Origin: Monosporascus cannonballus
Taxonomy: Eukaryota > Ascomycota > Sordariomycetes > Xylariales
Assembly: GCA_004154925.1 (NCBI GenBank)
Contig: QJNS01000314.1
Coordinates: 1-64,000 of the forward strand
DNA length: 64,000 nucleotides
Direction: 5' to 3'
Below the pieces are notes generated by a model. That model made no database searches. It was not told the origin of the DNA and saw only the letters and a list, made by a program, of their open reading frames with translations. Numbering within the stretch: position 1 is the stretch's first letter; the number at the start of each line of letters is the position of its first letter. Positions 11,907 through 22,399 of this stretch are shown here, one piece after another. Made by a program: the position numbers and the translations under genes.

Positions 11907-14900
11907 TTAGGGACTTACGGACCTCTGCAATTCCAGCGGACTCTGGGGTTCTTGCTGTTGCGGGCTCAAGGGATTTTGCCGCGGACTCCGGGGGCTCAAG
12001 AGGCCGTGGCTGGTCTTGGGACTCGGAAGCGCGCCGCCGCCCCTGCTTCCCCTCCGCCCTTTGCCAACGATCTTCTCGGTCCAGTTCCACCCGGGACTGC
12101 TGGCGCGCCCCGGCTGTTCTCCCCCATCCTCTTTGTCCTTGTCCTTCCCCTTTCCCTTATTACCCTTATCGCGCGTGCTGTTGACAAGGTGCCCGCCGTA
12201 TATCATGACGTCGTAGTCGACCTCGCTCTCGTCGCCGCTGTCGGCGAAGTCACGGTCGCTCCAGGAGCCCGAGTCGGCGCTGCTGTCGATGCCGAGACCG
12301 TTTGGACGGGATGGCGGCGACGGCGGTTGGATGTGGAGGTTCTGCTGCTGTTGCTGGCTGTTGTGGTGTGGGTGATGACCGGCGGCGCTATGCGATGCGA
12401 GACCACCTTTCTCTTGCACCGCTGACGAGGACGAACGCAGTTCGGGCACCGTGTCGCGGGCCTCGAGCGCCTCGCTCGCCGTGTGGTTGTGGGACGACGC
12501 GACGTTGTTATGGGCTGGTGACCGCTTCTCCGGCTCCGGCGCCTGGGGGAAGCCACCGCCATTTCCATAGCCATTGCCATTGCCATTGCCATTGCCATTG
12601 CCATTGCCATTGCCATTGACGTCACCACTTCCGCTCCCGGCCCCGGCGGGTTCGCCGTTGCCCTTACCCCTTGCCGCGGTATCGTCCTGGGTGCCCGTCT
12701 CGGCGCCGGTGTTGTCTGGTGACTCTTTGACGGGCCTGGCGCGCTCGGCGCCGGTCTCGAGCTCGTCGCGCGTGCGGGCGGCGGCGGCGTCGCTGAAGTG
12801 GGCGTCGCAGAGGTGCTTGACGACGGGCCAGCCGTAGGCGTTTGAGAAGGTGCGGCGCACGATGATGTTGTTGTGCGCATCGGGCTCGAGCTTGACGAGC
12901 ACCTTGCGCCAGCTGAGGTCGCGGTGGTATGCCCGTGCGATCTTCTCCTCGACCTTCATGCTCGAGCTGTCAACCATCACGCCGCTGTTGTCGTCCACGC
13001 CTTGGTCACCCCGGTCATCGTAGTAGTCGCGCGCCGAGAGGCTCGAGTCCTGGCGTCCGACGCTGCTGGGTCTGTGGCTCTGAGACGGAGGCGACGACGA
13101 GCTCTTGGCGCCGCCCTCCGGAGGTGACGGGGGCCCGTCGCCTTTGGAGGACTTGCGGAGAAGGGATCCGGTCGGCCGCTTCTTGAGCGGCGGCGGCGGA
13201 ATGTCGGACGGGTGGTAGACGCGATCGTGGAAAATTGTTCGCGGGCGGCGCGAGGGGTCGATAAGGAACTCTACCGGCGGATAGTTCGGGTTCAGTAGAT
13301 CCCCGGCAGCCTCAAAGAAAGTCGTCCGAGGGGGAGCAGACACCCCGTTCTCGTGGTCCCCGCCCGACTCGCGCCCAGCCGTCACTCTCGACGTGCTCGA
13401 GGACGCGGAAATCGTAGTTGCGTCGTCGAACTTTATAGTCTGGCTGCGCTGGTATATCCTGCTCTCGCGTGGAGAGCTGGAGGACGCCTTCTGGGCCTGT
13501 GTCTTTGACTCGCTCGAGCTCGAGCTCGACCTGAAGAAATTGAAGAAGCCCGAGAAGGGGAAGTCATTGTTCGTCTGATAGTTCTGCGACGGCTCGTTCT
13601 TATATGGCGTCCTCGCGAGGCTGAGACTCTTCCGATCGTCCTCGACCGTTGCGTTGCTGGGCGGCTGCGGCACTTCTAGCGAGTCGGCGTGCTCTTCGGC
13701 ATCCTGAGCCGAGCTAGTCGTACTCTGTATGGAAGACGTCCCTTCGGCCTCCGGAACCCACTGTTCTTTCTTGGAGGACGCGTTGGCGCCCGTGAGCTCG
13801 GCCCAGCCGAAACCGGCTAGGGTCTCCACCAGTCCGGCTTCCCTCCGAGCTTTCTCGACCCGGCCGAGACCTTGCCAGTCCAGGAAGAGGAGGCAGCTGG
13901 TACGAAGCGGCACGATGCCATCGTTCACGACGTTCGAGTATAACGTCCGATTGCGGAATTTCTTCAGCGCAACATGCGCAGGGCCGGTGGGAAGGATACG
14001 AAGCAGGGGTTTCGACTCCGGTTGGGGCTCTCCCATGACCTTCTTATGTGCGGTTTCGCCAAGAGTTCCAATTATTGCGCCCCAGCCGCTCCTCGCGATA
14101 GTAGGCGCGCGCCAGGTGAGGCCCAGGTCTTGGCCGGTCCTCCCCACGAGCCCGAAGTCGAGGGCGAACTTGACATATAAGGGGTTCTCATTGCTGAGTC
14201 CCAGCATCGGAGAGGCGAGGGCGATGAAGTTAATCGGCCGAATAAGGTCGAAAAACTGAGGTGAGTGCTTCTGGATGTAGGCAATGGCATATGTCTGGAC
14301 AAGGCCGCCCAGAGAGTGACCAATAAAACTGATGCTGGTGATCTGAAATGCCCGGCTGTCTTCGTGATGTTTCGCCTTGTGAATAGTACTGTTCTTATGA
14401 GCCGCAGGCGTATTGGGCTCACCTTTTGATTCTTCTCCCCGGAAAGCGGAGGCAATACCTCCAGCGGTTTTCTTAGAGGTCGGTAGGTAGGGCTGGTCCG
14501 GATACGTCATGGAGAGCACAAACCGCGCCAGTCGCTTGCCTAGAAATTTGATGCCCCTTTCGGTCCGAGTCGCGTTGCCCGAGAAGCCACGCACGATGAC
14601 CTCCTCGTCGTCGTACTCCTCTTCCTCCTCCCGAGACACGGTTTTGTCTTGCTTAGCCTCGTTAGACGCCCCCGACTGCTGCTTATCCTCGGCTTGGGCA
14701 TCCTCTTGCCTCGCTTCCCGGGTCCTCCTCGCCATTGCATCTATTTTCGCTTGTCGCACTGTCCTATCGATGCTCTCCTTCATATATAGCATATCGGCCC
14801 CAAGATTGCTATGTAAGCCGTGCGTCAGAACCACCAGGTGGACCTTCTTGGGCCTCTTTCTCGTCTCCGAGCCTCCCCCGGCGTCCTGTGGTGGCGCCGT

Positions 14901-15650
14901 GACGCTATGAGCCGCCGCCTCTTCCCCTTCGGACTTGGTTCTCCCGTGGTCCCATTCGCGCCAGCCCGGTAGCTGCGGCGTATTCCACAGACTCGCCGTG
15001 TCCTCGACCTTCAGCGTGATGGCCCTGGAGAACACGCCCTTAGGCTGTGCGGGATGATGTCCGTCCTCGGCGCCGATGCTCTGCTGGAAGTCGGCGACCC
15101 TTCCGGGCTGCGGTACCTGCGCCTGGTTCCCGAGAACGGGCACGCTACTCAGACTCAAGCTCTTCTCGTCACGCGCAAGCATGACCTCGTACCCGACGGC
15201 GGCGCTCGCCGAGAAGATGACCTGGCTCGCGACCTCGACGATCCACGAGGCGCTCTCCTTGTTGCGCTCTCCCCCCCCCGCGGCGCCGGCGTCGGCAAAG
15301 TCACCCCTCGAGGCGCCGGCGCCGGCGCTCTGCCGTATGTCGTCGGGGACGGTCAGCTTGCACAACCAGGTGCCGCCGGCCTTGAGCATGGGCTCGTGTT
15401 CGGGGACGCCATAGCGCCGCGGGTTCTCAAACTTGGTATTGGGGTCGAAGTGCGACGGGTAGGCGGAGACGCACAGCGTGTAGGGGCCGTGGACGAAGGC
15501 GGCGCGCAGGGGAATGGGCGAGGTGTTGCGTATGCGCAGGTACAGGTACTCGGGCGAGGGCAGGATCCGATCGCGGGACGGGGTGTAGGTCACGGTGTAG
15601 CGCACGACTTCGCCGATCTTGACGCTGCCGACCTGGTGTAAGAGCAGCAT
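11907..15650 (-). CDS. Rog1-like DUF676 serine esterase/lipase
   Basis: This putative serine esterase belongs to the DUF676/Rog1 alpha-beta hydrolase family, linked in yeast to lipid turnover. The single exon encodes 1247 residues. An N-terminal beta-rich domain (about 1-230) precedes the hydrolase: VHLVVLTHGLHSN near 270-282 forms the oxyanion region and GHSLGG at 444-449 puts the nucleophile at Ser446. VNDGIVPLRTS supplies a likely Asp, and DAHNNIIVRR near the C-terminus a likely His, as in Rog1 proteins. The fungal protein is greatly lengthened by acidic, Ser-rich and Pro-rich inserts, including a (Gly-Asn)n run encoded by the hexanucleotide repeat at 12571-12618. No signal peptide is evident, so it is probably cytosolic or membrane-associated. 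The start at 15650 is the first ATG of a conserved-looking N-terminus (MLLLHQVGSVKIGEVVRY). Substrate is not predictable. Confidence 0.88.
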   Translation of the reverse strand: MLLLHQVGSVKIGEVVRYTVTYTPSRDRILPSPEYLYLRIRNTSPIPLRAAFVHGPYTLCVSAYPSHFDPNTKFENPRRYGVPEHEPMLKAGGTWLCKLTVPDDIRQSAGAGASRGDFADAGAAGGGERNKESASWIVEVASQVIFSASAAVGYEVMLARDEKSLSLSSVPVLGNQAQVPQPGRVADFQQSIGAEDGHHPAQPKGVFSRAITLKVEDTASLWNTPQLPGWREWDHGRTKSEGEEAAAHSVTAPPQDAGGGSETRKRPKKVHLVVLTHGLHSNLGADMLYMKESIDRTVRQAKIDAMARRTREARQEDAQAEDKQQSGASNEAKQDKTVSREEEEEYDDEEVIVRGFSGNATRTERGIKFLGKRLARFVLSMTYPDQPYLPTSKKTAGGIASAFRGEESKGEPNTPAAHKNSTIHKAKHHEDSRAFQITSISFIGHSLGGLVQTYAIAYIQKHSPQFFDLIRPINFIALASPMLGLSNENPLYVKFALDFGLVGRTGQDLGLTWRAPTIARSGWGAIIGTLGETAHKKVMGEPQPESKPLLRILPTGPAHVALKKFRNRTLYSNVVNDGIVPLRTSCLLFLDWQGLGRVEKARREAGLVETLAGFGWAELTGANASSKKEQWVPEAEGTSSIQSTTSSAQDAEEHADSLEVPQPPSNATVEDDRKSLSLARTPYKNEPSQNYQTNNDFPFSGFFNFFRSSSSSSESKTQAQKASSSSPRESRIYQRSQTIKFDDATTISASSSTSRVTAGRESGGDHENGVSAPPRTTFFEAAGDLLNPNYPPVEFLIDPSRRPRTIFHDRVYHPSDIPPPPLKKRPTGSLLRKSSKGDGPPSPPEGGAKSSSSPPSQSHRPSSVGRQDSSLSARDYYDDRGDQGVDDNSGVMVDSSSMKVEEKIARAYHRDLSWRKVLVKLEPDAHNNIIVRRTFSNAYGWPVVKHLCDAHFSDAAAARTRDELETGAERARPVKESPDNTGAETGTQDDTAARGKGNGEPAGAGSGSGDVNGNGNGNGNGNGNGNGYGNGGGFPQAPEPEKRSPAHNNVASSHNHTASEALEARDTVPELRSSSSAVQEKGGLASHSAAGHHPHHNSQQQQQNLHIQPPSPPSRPNGLGIDSSADSGSWSDRDFADSGDESEVDYDVMIYGGHLVNSTRDKGNKGKGKDKDKEDGGEQPGRASSPGWNWTEKIVGKGRRGSRGGGALPSPKTSHGLLSPRSPRQNPLSPQQQEPQSPLELQRSVSP
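12571..12618. repeat. coding hexanucleotide microsatellite (CCATTG)x8
   Basis: Eight perfect copies of CCATTG (plus strand) lie in frame inside the lipase gene and encode alternating Gly-Asn dipeptides. Unit length 6 means copy-number change keeps the frame. Confidence 0.95.
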
Positions 15651-17330
15651 CGCACCGCTCTAGTTAAATCGGCAGATGGTTCCGGAGAGGGAGATAGCAA
15701 GCCCAGGGGCCGGCGTCGTCCCGTCGCGTAACTTAACTATATGTAGCCGAGGATGCCAAGCGATTGGGCAAGGTCAAAATCGCGGAGAAGGAGTATCGTC
15801 ATGAGTAGAAGCTGCTACTCGTCCGGAAATAAATAGGAGTAAAGCAACCGCCGTCCTATACTACTACCGGCGGTGAATAAGAAAAGCGAATCCCAAGTAT
15901 TGCTTCTCGTTCCGTCGTCGGGAAGGCTGTGAGAGACTCCCCACAAGGCCTGGCTGGGTTCAGCTGCAGTGCAACCAACTCCAAAGGGTACCACGGTAGA
16001 TAGATTTGGGGATCTGTCTGGTCATGATCCTGCCACCTGCAGTACGAATACAAGAAAGAATTCCAGTTGGACCGGGAGGGCTGGGCCTGGGTGGTCACAG
16101 GGACAGTAAACCCCCTGATGTCATCCCACGGGCGAGACGCGGCCTTTAAACAGCACTAGGAACCTCCTTATCTACGTAAGTCGGTAATACTAAGCACAGG
16201 TTAATACGCACCGCAACTCCCAGGGATATTCTTAGTCACTACTAGGTAAGTACCTAGTTACCTACGCTGACCCACCAGATGCCATGCTCGGTACAACACT
16301 GGAATGCGGACTCCCATCGAAATTGTGCTTATGGAATATACGTTGACATCTCGGCCAAAATCGATTTTCGGCTGCTTTGCGATAGCGGCAAGCACTAGCA
16401 AGAACCGTCAGGGCATGTTTATTCCCCTACGAATTCGTATGAGAGGCTACCTCACTCTGTAGTGGGCTGGGTCGAGGTAACTACCTAACAAAGAATACCC
16501 TTAGGAGTTGTACCTACTGTGTAAGTAGGTATACTGAATGGGGCCCCGTTTTGGCGCTTAACCTTATTAGTCTGTCTGGGCACAGTGCCCCAGATATAAA
16601 GTTAAGTTTTTTTAACGCGCTCTGCATCATGTTCGAGGTTTCTAACTCGTCTTATTAGCATAAGCTTGCTTTAATTTGGCTTGACCCCCCTAGAAAGATA
16701 ATAGATATGATTCGTGCGGAAAGCATGGTCCGCAGTGCAACAGCACATACCGAACGTTAAAGTCCATTTGTCGAACGCCCGGAAAAGGACGCTGGCTTAT
16801 GGCGCTATAACAAACTTACCAATGCGTTAGATGTCCCGACAAAAAAGTCCGGTCAGAAGAGGCGGTGCTGCATTTGGTTGGTTGACTAGCTGGCCGGTTG
16901 ACTGACTGACTGACTGACTGGCTAGATACATAACAAGAACACTAGAAGAACAGAACGCGGACATACTTTGCTGGTATGCAAGTCATCCACCGCTTCGCTC
17001 GTCCAATATAACTCTAGTCAAGCCGACAACACCTATCCACCCCCCATATCCCACACGAGGAAAAACCCGATATCCGCACGAACGCTCGACAGGAGATTCG
17101 AACAATGCCAAACTGAGGTATCCATCTCTACGAAATCTATCATACAGGTCGATAAGCCCTTCCTTGCACATGAACACGAACTCATTAGCCAGCGAGCGGA
17201 AATTGTTCGTGCATCGTAAAATCATCATAAACCGAGACCCGACGTCATCGTTATAATCATCATCATCGCAGGGAGAAAAGACTGGTGGGCGGCAAGAGCC
17301 TCATAAGGTCGATTGGCACGCGTATGTAGA
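15651..17330. other. intergenic, lipase 5' side and E3 ligase 3' side
   Basis: No gene is recognised. It should hold the lipase promoter (near 15651) and the 3' UTR of the RBR ligase (near 17330). A (TGAC)n tetranucleotide run lies at 16899-16920. Nothing else stands out. Confidence 0.5.
16899..16920. repeat. (TGAC)n microsatellite
   Basis: About five and a half perfect copies of TGAC lie in intergenic sequence. Confidence 0.9.
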
Positions 17331-19976
17331 TCAGGTAGCAATGACCGTGTGATTGTCCGGAAGACCGGGCTCCACGTGTTTACTCCATTCAAACACGCGG
17401 TTCATTCCGCGCCCCGGTCCTGTGAACCCGGCAAGCACGGAATCCTTAGGAGGTTCCGGCTCACGAAACCGTCTCCGACTCGCGAGAGCGTGCATGTCTA
17501 CCTCGTCAGCGTAGTCATGCGTGGCCCTTCTCAGAATGATTCGTTCGGAGCCTCGAATGCTCCGGGGGCTGCTAAACATCTCGTCATCCATGGTTTGGGA
17601 TCGCATGAGCGGTATAGCTGGTGGTGCGTGCGAAGGGGACGGAGGACTCATCGTCAAGGGTGGCAGCGCCGGGGGTGGCAAGGGGTTGCCGAATGGTCGA
17701 TGCATCGGACTACTACCCCCCTGCCGTTGCTCCGAGAACCGGTCGGCCAGACGATCAATAGAGCTTCCGCGCACGCCTCTTGCTCTGTTGACACCGGCTA
17801 CGTAGTCGGCAGCCGAGTTTGTCCTCTCGAAAGTAGCCAGCGGCACCGCTGCAGGTTGCACAAGGCTTTGTGACCTGTGCCTATAGTTCCTCTCCTTCAT
17901 GAAGTGGCCAGCCGCATGGCCCAAGCTGATAACGTCATCGTAACCATTCTCGTAATCGTCCTCGGGCTCCTCGTATTGCAACCTTCGAGCATAGTCCTCA
18001 TCCTCCTGTACTTGCAGGCGGCGACTATACACATCGTCTTCGTAGGTGGGCTGCCGAGAGCGAGCACCCGACACAACCCCGCGTCCCGTCCTGCAGTCAC
18101 GCGGGGACAGGCTATCCCCGCCACCGAATCGGTCTCGATCAATAATAGGGCTGGGTACCTGCAGACTGTCGAGTCGATCCTGTTCGGCCGTGTCATTGTT
18201 GAACCAAGGACATTCGCAACTCTTCCACTTCGCACCACACATCATGCAAAATTCAGCCCCGCAACGGCTAGACATGCAGTCAGCAAGCTTCAAATAGGGG
18301 TGAGAACAAAGAATAGCCGTACCACATCATATGATTACAGCCTTCCTTTAATTCGACCAGAGTCCGGCATTTGAAGCAACGCTGCCAGCCCTCCTCTTTG
18401 GCCTGGTGCAGTATCTGGCGAGTTTCTTCGTCCCTGGGACATTTCCTAGACTCGTGCCATTTCCCGTGGCAAGTGCAACAGATTTTGGTGTCACAATGGC
18501 TACATTTGGCATACTTCCGCCCATTCCGCTCGTAGATCCGTTCAGGTTTGATCCACTCACCACATTTTCTTCTTGGGCAATAGATAGGGTCTCGAGTAGA
18601 AAACTCGTTGAACTTTTGGTTCCAAGCGTTCTTGAACTTGTCGGGGAATAGATCTTGGACATGCTTCAGAGAAATACGATCCGCGGTACAGCACTTCGGT
18701 GGCATCTGGGATGGATCTTGGATCGAGAGTCTAAATTTACGTCTTAAGCAGGGGTTGCACATGCGATGTCCGCATTTGAGCTTAGGCGCCTTGTTGCTGG
18801 ATACCTCATCACGACATGCGACACACTCGACACTGCTCTGTCGTTAGTCGTATGTATCTCGGCATATCTATAGTGATGCCTCAACTCACATCTTCGCCGG
18901 TTTCTCAGATGATGGCTGACGACGCGGGGAAAACAAAGCTTCTAATGCGGAAGATCGCTTCGAAGAGGAGCCTAGGCTATGCGATGAGGTCACACGGGAA
19001 CTTGAGGCCTTTTGTGGTGGTGAATGCTCGGACTTGTCATAATATGGTTCAGATTCATAATTTCTCTTAGGTGGTTCAGATGTCCTAACCAGGCCCATGA
19101 CCAATCAGTATAATTGATTCCCAAACATAATACCTTTGCCACGTACCGCTTAGATGAAGATATATGCTTCCCTTCGTCACGGTGGTCTCGATGATGCGGC
19201 TTCCGAGAGCTACTTCGGGAGCCCGAACGGGGTCCATACCGTGGGCGAGATTGTGATCTGCTAGCCCTAGCACGTCTGGGTAACGGGTCTTCGTAGACAC
19301 CGTCGTTATCACTCGCGCCCGCGTAGGCGATCTCCTTCTGGCGCCTGCGGGGAAGGCGCCGATGTTCGGCCGGTTCGGGTTCCGATTCGGACATCACCTC
19401 GATCTGTCTCTTGGCAGCTCGACGTTTAGGCCTTTCGTCCGGAGAAGACGCCGATGGCGTGAGATCGGCGCTTGAGCTTGAGGAAGAGGATCTCGGAACC
19501 TTCTTGGGACGGAGGGCCCTTTGGCGTCTCTGGGCCGGCCTCGGTAATGGCTCCAGGACGTCAGACTCGCTATGCCGACTACTCTCAGAGCTGGACCTTG
19601 GCCTCAACCTTGGTCTAGACTTCGACCTCGACCTCGAGCGGTCATCTTCCTCATCATCGTCGTCGCCATCGTATACCCTCCGGCCCCTACTACTCCGGTC
19701 GATTACGGTGGCTGAACGAGCCGGCAAACGCGACGGTCGAGGCATTTGGTCGCGAGGGCGAAGATCTTCGGACGCTCGTCTGTGTCGATGGGAGGAGTGC
19801 TCAGGCATCCTGTCGTCGGTCCTTTGTACTTCATGTCTTCGAGGGCGGTAAGGCAGTGAATGAGGAATAGTGTTACCTCGCCCCTCCCAATCATCGTAAG
19901 GGGATAGGGAGGGACTGGGTGGATGGCGACGATTCCAGGGCCGGTGCTTCCCCCCTACATATTGCAGAGGGTCCAT
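17331..19976 (-). CDS. RING-IBR-RING (RBR) E3 ubiquitin ligase
   Basis: RBR ligases take ubiquitin from an E2 onto a RING2 cysteine and then pass it to the substrate. Four exons (19976-19147, 19084-18890, 18832-18323, 18267-17331) join into 823 residues; introns are 62, 57 and 55 nt with GT/AG ends. Intron 3 is placed by the donor GTACGG, which restores the RING2 core. RING1 starts at Cys345 (ECVACRDEV...CGHRMCNPC), followed by an IBR (CPRRKCGEW...CSHCDTKICCTC...). RING2 carries EGCNHMMCRCGAEFC, making Cys507 the likely catalytic residue by comparison with Parkin Cys431; CGAKWKSCECPWF follows. Residues 1-280 are Arg/Ser-rich with acidic tracts, and the C-terminal 300 residues are disordered-looking and Arg-rich. 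The architecture is common in Pezizomycotina; substrate unknown. A predicted cytosolic or nuclear protein. Confidence 0.92.
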
Positions 19977-20463
19977 TCGTTCGATGCGTCTTACTACGTC
20001 AACCCCAGGCGGAAATTCCCATGGAGGCCACGATAGCCGAAGCTCGCTGGAACGGTTAGATGGGATGACGCCCCGAAATCATGCGGAGAAAGCCAGCTGG
20101 TAGTCGCTGAATGGTCGCTCATGGACCCCCCTTATTGGTGATTGGACTGGTCGTGCATAGAGATATAAAGGTGTGCAGGATTGGGCAGGATGTGGTCTCC
20201 AAAAAAAGAGGTTGGGGAGAGCTTCTGGAAATCAAGAGAGGTGACAAAGATCGGTCAAGTTCTTGACCAACGTAGCAAGGCTCGCTGGCAATTGATAGCT
20301 CCTATCGTCGTCGCCGCTGGGCCGGGGGTGGTGTTGTCAGGATACGAGGAGTCTGGAAGGTTTGATGCTCCCGATGCTCCTCCTTCTTGCGGAGTCTCTC
20401 CCACTTTCACCTGCCACCCCTCCGAGCTACGTACCTGCGTAATTGGGAACAGTGGACGAATAG
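19977..20463. other. intergenic upstream of E3 ligase
   Basis: This probably includes the promoter of the RBR ligase. An open frame begins at 20181 on the plus strand but is not recognisable as a protein; it could contain 5' exons of the relic at 20464-20715, which I could not join convincingly. Confidence 0.35.
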
Positions 20464-20715
20464 AGGGGGCGGCTAGGAAACACCCTGGGCATCAGTTGGT
20501 CCCAAGAACGCTGCTCGGCGGCGCTTGCGCCCACCAGATTTCTCGGCTTCTTAGTGGTCGGCGCAGTGATCCCAGGACCTCGCGTCACATTCCAACTTGA
20601 ATTGATAGACAACCTGAAGGGGGGAAAGCAAAAACTCCCTATTGAAGGGAAGATGATCGAAGGGGAAATTGACCCTCCCCTCACCTCTGCCGAGAAATTG
20701 AAGTACTATCAATAA
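20464..20715 (+). pseudogene. unassigned C-terminal coding relic
   Basis: The plus-strand frame ending in TAA at 20713-20715 has 83 codons free of stops and reads like a natural protein end: a hydrophobic stretch FLGFLVVGAVIPGPR, then VTFQLELIDNLKGG and the charged tail LTSAEKLKYYQ. It has no ATG of its own; a stop lies just upstream at 20461-20463. It could be the last exon of a gene whose earlier exons have decayed or that I failed to splice. I recognise no family. The call rests only on sequence character. Confidence 0.3.
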
Positions 20716-22020
20716 TTCTTACGGGACGGGGAAGAAGAAAATGGCACCGCCGTCAGGTGGCACGAAATATGGGTGCTTGCGGGCCTTCAGAAAACAACAA
20801 GCAAGCGTTAGCTTCAACATCGAAGATCATTGAAAACGTAGAAGAGGCGGTGGATGATGGGTGTAAATCCGTCCCGCCAACCTGAAACATAGAGCAGCAA
20901 AAGCACTCGCAGACGTTGGGGGGAGCTCCTTGCTCTCCATCTAACTGTCTTGCGAAAGATGGGCACATGGGGCAAACGAAGAGGCGGAATGGGGCGTGTT
21001 TGAACACGTCAAGGAGCGCGAGCACGTGCCAGGATATGTTCAATTGGTTCCTTCAAGTTGTTCTAGTCTGCCGTATGTATGCATGTGACATAGGCACTCT
21101 ACTACAGTAACTTGGAACTTAATCACTGTGATAGCTCTAGGGCTCTAGGTACTGCCCCCCTGTCGAGTTTAGTTAGACAGCTGGCTACTGCCAAATTGAG
21201 GGATGGCGGGTCGATCGGACAATACCCTATTGGCTGTTTACCTGTAGGTCAACATTAATATCACCGCTTTCGGGGAGGTATGTATGTATTATCTGCTACT
21301 GCTTCATATTACCTACCTAGGTAAGTATAAACGCAACTACAACCACAACACACATTGTACTCGGGATTAAATCCCGTTGGCAAGAAAGTCAACAAACAGA
21401 CACGAGCGCTGTTTACCAGTAGGCAGAATCCCAGTTGTTCCTTTCATTGGGGTTCGCACACCAATATGTCTCGTGGGTGACCGTTTTTATGAATACCCTC
21501 CGCTGTCCAAACCGCAGCGACATAGTGCCACCCGTTTCTTGCGATCGATTATATAGCGGATATCTGATTTTTGCGGGATAGGGCTTCCGGATCGCGTGGC
21601 TTCAACAATCAAGTTACGGTTTGCCTCGTTCAATAATGAGCGCCTTTCCTTGACGTAAAAGTACGAATAGGTCCACCTTATGACAGCGCGACAAACAATG
21701 GAGACGCGTGAGTTGTTAGCTGCCATGGGAGAATAGCTCTCACCTTAAATCCACAGTACTTGATTGATCCATACGACTCGACTATCACGGCAAATGGCAG
21801 TGCAGCAACATGATATCGGGATTCACCTTGCGCAAGTCTTAATGGGCCGATGTCTTGTGCAACTTTCAGTGGTTAACACATTGGGCCCAAGGGGGGCCCC
21901 TTCGACGATTCCTTGGATTTTCCTCTTGCGGAAGCATATATGTTACCGACATTTGCCCAACCGACCCAAAACCACCCACCACCAATAAAGCACAGAGGAT
22001 GGAGGGATCTCTCTCTATTC
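20716..22020. other. intergenic, no gene recognised
   Basis: Several short frames exist on both strands (for example 79 codons at 21487-21726 on the minus strand) but none is recognisable. No repeats stand out. Confidence 0.4.
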
Positions 22021-22080
22021 TGACCTATCCTGACCTATCCTGACCTATCCTGACCTATCCTGACCTATCCTGACCTATGC
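22021..22080. repeat. 10-bp minisatellite, six copies
   Basis: Six tandem copies of TGACCTATCC, the last ending GC instead of CC. The array runs into the 3' end of the small broken gene on the minus strand and supplies its final stop codon. Confidence 0.95.
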
Positions 22081-22399
22081 CGACCTTCGACCTTCCTTTA
22101 TCTGGAGAAGTCTCTCGGCTTGTTCGTTCCCAACGGCCCACCTAGGCCGCGAGTTCGCCCCCGATGCCGGGACTGGAGCCCGCCGTGATGGAGATCTGAG
22201 TCTTGCCGACGCTGGGGGTTGTCTCGGCCCATTTTTCCAGTTCCGTTCTGCTCTTTCCCGTGTAATTCTCCAAACCCTCGTTGCTGATCTTGTTATCGCG
22301 ACCCAGGCGGGCATTGTGGTAGCGCACCTACCAGTCCTTCCCGGGTTCGCTGGCTGCCTGGTCCTTCCTGGAGGTGCTGGAGCGTGAGAAGAGGCCCAT
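22055..22399 (-). pseudogene. small conserved-looking fungal protein with two in-frame amber codons
   Basis: From the ATG at 22399 one frame reads MGLFSRSSTSRKDQAASEPG...DW, then TAG at 22330-22328. It continues in the same frame as VRYHNARLGRDNKISNEG...GKSRTELEKWAETTPSVGKTQ, reaches a second TAG at 22144-22142, and reads on into the minisatellite to a third TAG at 22057-22055. Codon use has the C/G third positions of real exons on both sides of the first amber. The layout resembles a small (85-110 residue) hypothetical protein widespread in Pezizomycotina, which I recall only generally. No GT donor lies between the ATG and the first TAG, so an intron within that interval cannot remove it; the first TAG sits in ...TGGTAGGTGCGC, which also looks like a donor remnant. 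Likely a pseudogene; stop-codon readthrough or an intron spanning the annotated ATG is possible. Confidence 0.5.

Noticed and set aside
12203..12880. 225-codon minus-strand frame inside the lipase gene
   Set aside because: It is a shifted-frame shadow of C/G-rich low-complexity lipase coding sequence, with Thr/Arg/Ser-rich composition and no domain.
21487..21726. 79-codon minus-strand frame with a good ATG context
   Set aside because: No recognisable family and mixed third positions; cannot be supported as a gene from sequence alone.
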